DNA of 6,097 bases, taken from positions 1 to 6,097 of the forward strand of contig JAWXCJ010000060.1 of the NCBI GenBank assembly GCA_034408875.1, read 5' to 3'. Under the pieces are notes generated by a model. It was given only the letters and a program-made list of their open reading frames with translations. It made no database searches and had not been told where the DNA came from. This DNA comes from JANNHK01 sp034408875 (GTDB lineage: Bacteria > Actinomycetota > Acidimicrobiia > IMCC26256 > PALSA-610). Below, piece after piece: positions 1-5,534 of the stretch; positions within the stretch are counted from its first letter, which is position 1, and each line of letters opens with the position of its first letter. The position numbers were made by a program, and so were the translations under genes.

Positions 1-1
1 A

Positions 2-1519
2 CTCGCGCATGTGTTGGGCCGCTCCGACATCGCCGTACGGGCCGCGCTGGCCTTCGAGGAGTCGTCGTGGCGACTCGGACTCCCGGGCGCCGAGGCCGAA
101 CGTCTTCTGCGCCAGGTGTTGCCCGACGTCGGCAGCGACGCGACCCGCATCCGGGTCCTCGCGGCCCGGGGGCGGGCGCTCGCGCTCTCGGGCGAACCGG
201 GTGCGGACCACGTCATCGAAGACGCCATCGCCGCCGCGCGCGAGCTCGGCGATCCCGACGTCTTGGTCTTCGCGTTGAACACATGGTTCAACCTGCCGTG
301 GGCCCCGCAGAAATACGGGCTCATGCTCGAACGGTCGATCGAACTGCGCGACCTCGTCGCCGCGAACCCGACCCGTCGTCCGTGGACGCAGGTCCACGCC
401 CAGCAATGGCTCGTCGTCGCACTGATGCTGAACGGGCGCTTCTCGGAACTCGCCGAGGCGCGCGCCGAACACACCCGCATGGCCGAGAGTTCGCAACAGC
501 CATTCCATCGCCACCTGAGCGCGGCGGTGAACTCGACCTGCGCCCTGATGGAGGGCAGGTTCGCGGACGCCGAGGCCGAAGCCGAACGCGCCAACGAACT
601 GTCGACGATCATCTCGGGCACAGACACGTCGGGCGCGTACGGAGTACAGATGTTCTCGCTCCGGCGCGAACAGGGGCGACTCGACGAGGTCCGGCCCGTC
701 GTCGAAGCCGTCGTCCGCCTTGATCGTGCCCACGCGGCGTGGCGCCCGGGACTCGCCGCCATGTACGCCGAGCTCGACATGCTCGACGCCGCGCGCGCCG
801 AAGTGAAATACCTCGTGCAACCGGGCCTCCTTCGGACACCACGCGACGGCCTCTTCCTGGGCACGCTGACGTACTTCGCCGACGCGATCGTCGCGGTCGG
901 CGACCGCAGCGCGGCTGCCATCGTGTACGCCGAACTCGAGCCGTACCGGGGAACCGTCGCCGTCGTCGGGCACAACATCGCGGCGTCGGGCGCGGTCGAT
1001 CGCTATCTCGGGTCGCTCGCGGAGACCGCGGGCCGCGCTCGCGACGCGGCCCGGCACTACGTCGACGCGCTCGCCCTCGATACCCGTTCGGGTTCACCCG
1101 TCTGGCTCGCGCACACGCAGTACCGGTACGCGCGGTTCTTGACGCGGCAGGGTCGGCGCGACGGCCCTCGCCGTGCTTCCGACCTCGTCGCCGAAGTCAT
1201 CGCGACGACGCGGCGCATCGGCATGCCGGCACTCGAAGCGCGGGCACTCGCGCTCGACGCCCAACTCGCAGACATCGTGCCTGCTCCAGATGTGCACGAG
1301 CCCGCACCAACCCAACTCGCCGTCGGCCTGACACCACGCGAACGCGAGATCATCACGTGCCTCGTCGACGGGCTCAGCAACGCCGAGATCGGCACCGCGT
1401 TGCACTGCAGTCCGAACACCGCCGCCAACCACGTGCGCAGCATCCTGATGAAGACCGGCTGCGCGAACCGCACGGAGGCGGCCGGGTGGGCGGTGCGCAA
1501 CGGGCTGGTGACGGACTAG
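2..1519 (+). CDS. LuxR-family transcriptional regulator, C-terminal part (5' end outside window)
   Basis: The reading frame is already open at base 2 (L-A-H before the first possible GTG at 11), so the true start lies upstream and 505 residues are visible. The last 63 residues (nt 1328-1516) are a LuxR/GerE helix-turn-helix: it opens with LTPRERE, continues with GLSNAEIG and the recognition helix around SPNTAANHVRSIL, and ends in a K-T-G-x-x-N-R-T-E-A segment. The roughly 440 residues before it are Ala/Leu/Glu/Arg-rich helices resembling the TPR-like middle of MalT/LAL regulators, including the AFEESSWRLGLPG stretch common in actinobacterial members. In that family an AAA/NACHT-like ATPase lies N-terminal; no Walker motif is visible here, so it would be upstream. 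It is inferred to be a cytoplasmic DNA-binding regulator; ligand and targets are unknown. Its stop is 6 bp from the stop of the convergent DUF4242 gene. Confidence 0.88.
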   Translation, partial: LAHVLGRSDIAVRAALAFEESSWRLGLPGAEAERLLRQVLPDVGSDATRIRVLAARGRALALSGEPGADHVIEDAIAAARELGDPDVLVFALNTWFNLPWAPQKYGLMLERSIELRDLVAANPTRRPWTQVHAQQWLVVALMLNGRFSELAEARAEHTRMAESSQQPFHRHLSAAVNSTCALMEGRFADAEAEAERANELSTIISGTDTSGAYGVQMFSLRREQGRLDEVRPVVEAVVRLDRAHAAWRPGLAAMYAELDMLDAARAEVKYLVQPGLLRTPRDGLFLGTLTYFADAIVAVGDRSAAAIVYAELEPYRGTVAVVGHNIAASGAVDRYLGSLAETAGRARDAARHYVDALALDTRSGSPVWLAHTQYRYARFLTRQGRRDGPRRASDLVAEVIATTRRIGMPALEARALALDAQLADIVPAPDVHEPAPTQLAVGLTPREREIITCLVDGLSNAEIGTALHCSPNTAANHVRSILMKTGCANRTEAAGWAVRNGLVTD

Positions 1520-1525
1520 GACGAG

Positions 1526-1783
1526 CTAGGCGGAGATGCTGCCGTACGCGGCGGTCACTTCGATCACCGCGTCGGCCGGGACGTTGGCCCGGCGCGCCGC
1601 TTCGATGATGAGTTCAGCCGTCGGCGCTTCGTACAAGCAGTACGTCTTCTTCTTGTCACCGCTCAGGAACGAGTAGATCCACCGCACGCCGACGTCGGCG
1701 TTGATGCCTTCGACCGCGTGTACGTCTTCGTCGGTCAGGTCGAGCTGCTCCGCGAAGTTGCGCTCGATGATGAAGAGGGGCAT
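1526..1783 (-). CDS. DUF4242 domain protein (SCO4226-like nickel-binding family)
   Basis: An 85-residue protein starting MPLFIIERNF, a length that fits a complete single-domain DUF4242 protein. Recognisable features are the E-R-N-F strand at residues 7-10, the V-R-W-I-Y-S segment around W35 and Y37, the T-Y-C-L-Y-E-A segment at 47-53, and A-R-R-A-N-V-P-A-D near 63-71. The family forms small ferredoxin-like alpha/beta folds. Streptomyces SCO4226 is reported to bind nickel, but metal binding here is only inferred and the biological role is unclear. The ATG lies 10 bp after the stop of the upstream HhH-GPD gene on the same strand, so the two are probably co-transcribed. Only a weak ribosome-binding sequence is visible, which suggests translation partly coupled to the upstream gene. 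The gene ends 6 bp from the stop of the convergent LuxR gene. No signal peptide or membrane segment is seen. Confidence 0.87.
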   Translation of the reverse strand: MPLFIIERNFAEQLDLTDEDVHAVEGINADVGVRWIYSFLSGDKKKTYCLYEAPTAELIIEAARRANVPADAVIEVTAAYGSISA

Positions 1784-1793
1784 CGAAACCAGG

Positions 1794-2381
1794 CTACGCC
1801 TTCGCCGCCTTCGTGCCGGCCCCCGTGACGGTCGCCTTCTTGGCCGCCCGCTTCTTCTCGCGAATCTCGGCCACGCGCTCGTAGGTGTCGACGTCGGCGA
1901 TCGACGCCCAGTCGGCGGCCACGGCCTCCCAACCGGGTGGGAGCACGCCGAGGCGCTTGCCGAGGAGGCCGACGAAGATCCGTGATTTGTCGGGCCCGAA
2001 CCCGGGCAGTTCCTTGAGCCGGGCCAGGAGTTCGTCGCCCGTAGCCGCGTCGTCCCAGATCGCTTCGGTCCGGCCGCCGTACTGGTCGGCGACGACGGTG
2101 CACAGGGCGTGGGCCCTCTTCGCCATCGATCCGGGATACCGGTGCAGCGCCGGCTTGTCGCGGAAGGTCGACTCGAGCGCACCCTCGTCCATCGCCGCGA
2201 TCGCCTGCGCGTCGAGGCTTCCGCCGAGGCGTTCCTTGAGGATCCTCGGGGCCTCGAAGGCCCACTCCATCGGCACCTGCTGGTCGAGCAGCATCCCGAG
2301 CAGCACCGCCAGGGGCTCGGCCGCGAGCAGCCGGTTGGCATCGTCGTTGGGCGTGAAATACAGCGCGTCCGGACTCACCAT
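1794..2381 (-). CDS. HhH-GPD-type base excision DNA repair family protein
   Basis: A 195-residue protein. Residues 1-45 carry the D-x-x-A-N-R-L-L-A and LLGMLLDQQVPMEWAF segments that begin this actinobacterial HhH-GPD family. Residues 122-150 hold the helix-hairpin-helix, LKELPGFGPDKSRIFVGLLG, used by endonuclease III/MutY-like glycosylases to grip DNA. The presumed role is removing damaged bases. However, the aspartate that normally follows the hairpin by about 18 residues in EndoIII is not there (the stretch reads L-G-V-L-P-P-G-W), so glycosylase activity is uncertain. The tail from about residue 175 is rich in Lys and Ala, like a nucleic-acid-binding extension. I chose the ATG at 2379-2381 because family homology begins just after it; the frame stays open upstream to 2486, but that extension overlaps helD and resembles nothing. 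The gene leads a two-gene unit with DUF4242 and is divergent from helD. Confidence 0.85.
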   Translation of the reverse strand: MVSPDALYFTPNDDANRLLAAEPLAVLLGMLLDQQVPMEWAFEAPRILKERLGGSLDAQAIAAMDEGALESTFRDKPALHRYPGSMAKRAHALCTVVADQYGGRTEAIWDDAATGDELLARLKELPGFGPDKSRIFVGLLGKRLGVLPPGWEAVAADWASIADVDTYERVAEIREKKRAAKKATVTGAGTKAAKA

Positions 2382-2406
2382 CTTCAGGAACCTACCGACC
2401 TTGGGG

Positions 2407-4884
2407 GTGAGTAAACTGGTCGATCCCCTGAACCCCGAGGGCCCGACTTTGCCCGATCGTCCCCCGCAGAATCCCGAACTCGCCACCGAACAGGCCTACG
2501 TCGACGGCGCCTACGCGCGGCTCGAGGCGATGCGGGCTGCCGCCGAGCGGGTCCGGGCTGCGTACTCGGACGTCGGGTCGGGCGGCACCCACCAGGCCCG
2601 CCTGGAACGCGACATCGCCTGGGACGTCACCCAGCGCCGTCTCACGGAGCTCGACATCGGCGACTCGCCCCTTGTGTTCGGCCGCCTCGACAACGTGACA
2701 ACCGGCCCAGGCACAACCGGCCCAGGCTACGACTCCGGCCGCTGGTACATCGGGCGCCTCGCGGTCGAGGACGAGGAGCACACTCCGCTCGTCGTCGACT
2801 GGCGGGCCCCGGTCGCCGAGCCCTTCTACCGGGCCACCGCGGTCGACGCGATGGGTGTGATCCGCCGGCGGCACCTCATCACCCGCAAGGGCCGCGAGGT
2901 CACCGCCCTCGACGACGAAGTGTTCGACCAGTCGGCCACCGACGCGGCTGGTTTGGGCATCACCGGTGAAGGTGCGCTCCTCGCCGCGCTCGAACGCGAA
3001 CGCACGGGCCGGATGGGCGACATCGTCGCGACCATCCAGGCCGAACAGGACCAGGCCATCCGGGCCGACATCCACGGCGCGCTGATCGTCGACGGCGGGC
3101 CCGGCACGGGCAAGACCGCGGTCGCCCTCCACCGCGCCGCGTACCTGCTCTACACGCACCGGCGCCGGCTCGCGTCGTCGGGTGTGCTCCTCATCGGGCC
3201 GAGCGCGGTGTTCCTGCGCTACATCGACCAGGTGCTGCCGTCGTTGGGTGAGCAGGACGTGCACCTCTCGACCGTCACCGGGTTGAAGCCCCGGCTGCGC
3301 GCGACCGTCGAAGACGCGCCCGCGTTGAGCGCGCTCAAGGGCGACGGGCGCATGGCGCGCGTCGTCGAGCGCGCGGTCAACGATCGCGAACGCCCGCTGC
3401 CACGCGAGTTGTTCCTCGTGATGGACGGACTGCGCGTACGCATGAGCCGCAACGACACGGCCCGTATCGTCGAGTCGGCGCGCCGGCGCAAAGGAACGCA
3501 CAACGAGAAGCGGCCGATGGTCGCGAAGCGGTTCTTCGACATCCTCGTCGCGCGGTACAAGTCGGCCGCCGTGCGGTCGTACGAGGACCGCAAGCTCAAC
3601 GCCCCGGCCGAGAACGTCACGAGCCTGTTCGACCGCGACGCTCCCGACCCGACCGTCGTGGGGGCGATCTCGCGCGGCGAGACCCCGCCCGACGGATGGG
3701 AGAACGAGTTGCGCGGCCGGCTGCGGGCGCGCACCGAGGTGCGCGACGCACTCGACCGCATCTGGCCGGTGATCTCGGGCGCGGAACTCGTCAACGACCT
3801 GTTCGGCTTCACTGCCCTGGTTCGCTCGGCCGGGCGCGACATCCTCTCGGCGGACGAGCAATCGCGGTTGCACCGCCGCCGGGCGGCCGATGTCGAGCAC
3901 ATCGCCTGGACCGAAGGCGACCTCGCGTTGATCGACGAAGCCGACGCGCTGCTCGGCCCGGTCGATGCGGCCCGGCCTCGCCGGAAGCGCGGTCGGCGCG
4001 GTGAAGACGCCATGGACACCGCGACACGCGTCCTCGAAGACATGGGCCTGCGCGGGTACACCGACGCGGCAACCATCGCCGAGCGGTACGGCGACAACGA
4101 CGGCGACGCGGGCGACGCAATCGGCGAAACCCGTACGTACGCCCACGTCGTGGTCGACGAGGCGCAGGACCTGACGGCCATGCAGTGGCGCATGCTCGCC
4201 CGCCGCTGCCCCTCGGGGTCGATGACGATCGTCGGCGACCCGGGTCAGGCGAGCCGGCCCGGCGCGGTCGCGTCGTGGGAGGGAGTGCTCGCGCACCTGC
4301 CGACCCACAACCCGCCCCGGTTCGTGACCCTGTCAGTCAACTACCGCACGCCGGCCGAGGTCATGGACGTCGCGGCCCGCCTCCTCACGGTCGCGGCACC
4401 GACAGTCGCCCCGTCGCGGTCGGTGCGCAGCACGGGCGAGTACCCGAAGTTCGTCGCGACCTCCCACGACCGTCTCCTCGACGAAGCGGTCGCGGCCGCC
4501 CGCACCGCGTACAGCCTCGGCGGCAAGACTGCGGTCATCGCACCCGACGACCTGCACGACGCGCTCGTCGCCGCCCTCGCCGAGTACGGCGCGGTCGCAG
4601 ACACGGCCGACGCGCTCGACGCGCCGATTGCCGTACTCGATGCGAACGCGGCCAAGGGACTCGAGTTCGACCACGTCGTCGTCGTCGAACCGGTCCGACT
4701 CATCGCACCGAACCGTTCCGGGCTGCGCCTGCTGTACGTCACGATCACGCGCACGACGAAGTCGCTCACGATCGTGCATGCCGAGGCCCTCCCCGAAGGC
4801 CTCGCGCCCGATGCCGACGAACAATCCGAAATTGCGCCGTACGACGACCGATATGGTCGCCAGGTGACGCAATTTGGGCGGTAG
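2407..4884 (+). CDS. helD: HelD-family RNA polymerase recycling motor ATPase (UvrD/SF1-like)
   Basis: About 825 residues if GTG 2407 is the start. HelD proteins use ATP to prise RNA polymerase off DNA, and relatives (HelR) give rifamycin tolerance. Features in order: N-terminal coiled coil starting ELATEQAYVDGAYARL (from residue 24); a THQARLERD helix and FGRLD strand; VVDWRAPVAEPFYRA; Q-motif-like EQDQAIRA; Walker A GGPGTGKT (230-237); the HelD-typical GPSAVFLRYIDQVLPSLGE; the middle segment LDRIWP (449-454) and LALIDEADALLG (about 506-517), typical of the polymerase-channel region; Walker B DEAQD (584-588); VGDPGQAS (D611); NYRTPAEV (645-652); KGLEFD (750-755); and LYVTITRT with R782. This order fits class II HelD and separates it from UvrD/PcrA. 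All nucleotide-binding motifs look intact. Oddities are a TTGPG-TTGPG duplication (98-107) and a basic run RPRRKRGRRG (523-532) followed by an acidic GDNDGDAGDA (562-571). The start is uncertain: TTG 2449 has the better ribosome-binding site. Confidence 0.9.
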   Translation: MSKLVDPLNPEGPTLPDRPPQNPELATEQAYVDGAYARLEAMRAAAERVRAAYSDVGSGGTHQARLERDIAWDVTQRRLTELDIGDSPLVFGRLDNVTTGPGTTGPGYDSGRWYIGRLAVEDEEHTPLVVDWRAPVAEPFYRATAVDAMGVIRRRHLITRKGREVTALDDEVFDQSATDAAGLGITGEGALLAALERERTGRMGDIVATIQAEQDQAIRADIHGALIVDGGPGTGKTAVALHRAAYLLYTHRRRLASSGVLLIGPSAVFLRYIDQVLPSLGEQDVHLSTVTGLKPRLRATVEDAPALSALKGDGRMARVVERAVNDRERPLPRELFLVMDGLRVRMSRNDTARIVESARRRKGTHNEKRPMVAKRFFDILVARYKSAAVRSYEDRKLNAPAENVTSLFDRDAPDPTVVGAISRGETPPDGWENELRGRLRARTEVRDALDRIWPVISGAELVNDLFGFTALVRSAGRDILSADEQSRLHRRRAADVEHIAWTEGDLALIDEADALLGPVDAARPRRKRGRRGEDAMDTATRVLEDMGLRGYTDAATIAERYGDNDGDAGDAIGETRTYAHVVVDEAQDLTAMQWRMLARRCPSGSMTIVGDPGQASRPGAVASWEGVLAHLPTHNPPRFVTLSVNYRTPAEVMDVAARLLTVAAPTVAPSRSVRSTGEYPKFVATSHDRLLDEAVAAARTAYSLGGKTAVIAPDDLHDALVAALAEYGAVADTADALDAPIAVLDANAAKGLEFDHVVVVEPVRLIAPNRSGLRLLYVTITRTTKSLTIVHAEALPEGLAPDADEQSEIAPYDDRYGRQVTQFGR
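2412..2417 (+). promoter_or_regulatory. Possible -10 element (TAAACT) for helD
   Basis: TAAACT fits the TAnnnT pattern of actinobacterial housekeeping promoters. A transcript starting about 7 bp downstream would begin near 2424, past the GTG at 2407, and would give a leader of about 25 nt ending at TTG 2449. No convincing -35 hexamer is seen 16-18 bp upstream, so this is a weak prediction. Confidence 0.3.
2437..2441 (+). promoter_or_regulatory. Possible Shine-Dalgarno (GAGGG) for an alternative helD start at TTG 2449
   Basis: GAGGG lies 7 nt before an in-frame TTG at 2449-2451, which is good spacing. The GTG at 2407 lacks a comparable site: the nearest purine-rich stretch, AGGAA at 2386-2390, is 16 nt away. 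Starting at 2449 would give 811 residues and leave 10 residues before the conserved ELATEQ helix, so either start keeps the whole conserved protein. Confidence 0.4.
2698..2727 (+). repeat. Perfect 15-bp tandem duplication inside helD
   Basis: Two identical adjacent copies of ACAACCGGCCCAGGC (2698-2712 and 2713-2727). The unit is five codons, so the frame is kept and the protein reads TTGPG twice between the FGRLD strand and the YIGRLAV strand. The copies have no synonymous differences, which suggests a recent slippage event or active homogenisation. The position looks like a loop between strands of the N-terminal region. Confidence 0.95.
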
Positions 4885-4897
4885 CGCGGGTTACGCC
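4877..4897. terminator. Imperfect hairpin between convergent helD and rpmA, possible bidirectional terminator
   Basis: GGCG (4877-4880) pairs with CGCC (4894-4897) and TAGC (4882-4885) pairs with GTTA (4890-4893) through one G-T wobble. G4881 is bulged and GCGG (4886-4889) forms the loop. The helD stop codon lies in the left arm. No T-run follows on either strand, so it is not a classical intrinsic terminator; U-poor hairpins do occur in actinobacteria. Its place between two convergent stops is the main support. Confidence 0.3.
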
Positions 4898-4906
4898 TCG
4901 CTCGGC

Positions 4907-5164
4907 CTAGTTCCCGGAAGGAACGATGTCGACGAGCTTGCGTTTGCCGCGCGTGCCGAACTTGATGACGCCGTCGCTCTTGGCGAACAAAGTGTCGTCG
5001 CCGCCCTTGCCGACGTTGAAGCCGGGGTGCCACTTCGTGCCGCGCTGACGGATGATGATCGTGCCGGCAGTGACGGTCTCGCCGCTGAAGCGCTTCACGC
5101 CGAGGCGCTGCGCGTTCGACTCGCGACCGTTGCGCGAAGTACCGGCACCCTTTTTCTTCGACAT
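4907..5164 (-). CDS. rpmA: 50S ribosomal protein L27
   Basis: An 85-residue protein beginning MSKKKGAGTSRNGRESNAQR, the conserved flexible L27 N-terminus that reaches toward the peptidyl-transferase centre. The core continues with LGVKRFSGETVTAGTIIIRQ, the R-G-T-K-W-H-P-G segment (41-48), and GKGGDDTLFAKSDGVIKF (52-69), all diagnostic of L27. It ends with a basic K-R-K-L-V-D-I-V-P segment. Length is normal and no key region is missing. It lacks the cleavable N-terminal extension found in Bacillota L27. The ATG follows the rplU stop by 2 bp, and its ribosome-binding site lies inside the rplU coding end, so the two are translationally linked. In most bacteria obg follows rpmA; here the next gene, 22 bp beyond the stop, is helD on the opposite strand. 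Confidence 0.98.
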   Translation of the reverse strand: MSKKKGAGTSRNGRESNAQRLGVKRFSGETVTAGTIIIRQRGTKWHPGFNVGKGGDDTLFAKSDGVIKFGTRGKRKLVDIVPSGN

Positions 5165-5166
5165 GA

Positions 5167-5469
5167 TCAGCCCTTCGAAATTCCGGTGATCTCGATGGTC
5201 GTGTAGTGCTGGCGGTGGCCCCAGTGCTTGCGCTGGTTCGACTTGTTCTTGTACGTGAACCCGCGGATCTTCGGACCCTTCGCGGTACCGACCACGCGGG
5301 CGCTCACGGACGTGCCCGAGAGCTGGTCCGGAGTCGCGAGCACGGCATCGCCGTCGACGAGGAGTACGGGCCGAAGGGTCAGTTCGTCGCCGTCGAGACG
5401 CTCGACATCGACCCGGTCGCCCTGGGCAACTCGGTACTGCTTCCCACCGGTTTCGATTACTGCATACAT
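5167..5469 (-). CDS. rplU: 50S ribosomal protein L21
   Basis: A 100-residue protein starting MYAVIETGGKQYRV, the standard L21 N-terminus, and ending with the L21 signature region K-N-K-S-N-Q-R-K-H-W-G-H-R-Q-H-Y-T then T-I-E-I-T-G-I. L21 binds 23S rRNA in the large subunit. The frame remains open to an ATG 27 bp upstream (5496), but the ATG at 5467-5469 matches the family start exactly, so I chose it. No Shine-Dalgarno sequence precedes it, and a TACTAT element sits only 10 bp upstream, which predicts a very short leader. It is the first gene of the rplU-rpmA unit and is divergent from the response regulator across 65 bp. No room exists for a long L21 autoregulatory leader. Confidence 0.98.
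   Translation of the reverse strand: MYAVIETGGKQYRVAQGDRVDVERLDGDELTLRPVLLVDGDAVLATPDQLSGTSVSARVVGTAKGPKIRGFTYKNKSNQRKHWGHRQHYTTIEITGISKG
5171..5175 (-). promoter_or_regulatory. Ribosome-binding site of rpmA inside the rplU end
   Basis: Read on the minus strand this is AAGGG, 6 nt before the rpmA ATG, and it forms part of the last Lys-Gly codons of rplU. It fixes the rpmA start and ties its translation to ribosomes finishing rplU. Confidence 0.7.
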
Positions 5470-5479
5470 AAGCCGGTGG

Positions 5480-5485
5480 ATAGTA
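5480..5485 (-). promoter_or_regulatory. Probable -10 element (TACTAT) of rplU-rpmA
   Basis: On the minus strand TACTAT fits the TAnnnT pattern and ends 10 bp before the rplU ATG. Transcription beginning 6-7 bp downstream would leave a leader of only 4-5 nt. No clear -35 hexamer is visible at 16-18 bp upstream. The absence of a Shine-Dalgarno sequence before rplU agrees with a near-leaderless message. Confidence 0.45.
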
Positions 5486-5521
5486 CTCGACAGCATCGGC
5501 GAACCCGTCTCGCCGGGCCGG

Positions 5522-5527
5522 TAGGGT
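5522..5527 (+). promoter_or_regulatory. Possible -10 element (TAGGGT) of the response regulator gene
   Basis: TAGGGT fits TAnnnT and ends 7 bp before the ATG at 5535, the spacing expected for a leaderless actinobacterial transcript starting at or next to the A of the ATG. The AGGG inside it (5523-5526, 8 nt before the ATG) could instead be a ribosome-binding site; the two readings compete. No -35 is recognised. Confidence 0.35.
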
Positions 5528-5534
5528 CCCCCCG

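Noticed and set aside
739..1608. Plus-strand 289-codon frame overlapping the LuxR gene, and similar Arg-rich frames at 67-723 and 609-1097
   Set aside because: These are extremely Arg-rich shadow frames of the real LuxR reading frame, with no domain and no ribosome-binding site.
1885..2406. N-terminal extension of the helD frame by up to 174 residues
   Set aside because: The extension is antisense to the HhH-GPD gene and is Ser/Ala/Arg-rich without homology to HelD, whose conserved region begins near 2476.
2392..4308. Long minus-strand open frame of 638 codons opposite helD
   Set aside because: It lies wholly antisense to a gene with all HelD motifs. Its translation is low-complexity Arg/Ala/Val/Asp-rich with no recognisable domain, as expected from the mirror frame of GC-rich coding DNA.
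4910..4924. Inverted repeat GTTCC-CGGAA-GGAAC as an rpmA terminator
   Set aside because: The 5-bp stem lies inside the rpmA 3' coding end and stop codon and has no T-run. It is explained by the codons for the last residues.
4874..5206. Plus-strand 110-codon frame opposite rpmA
   Set aside because: It is antisense to an intact, highly conserved L27 gene, and its translation matches no family I recognise.
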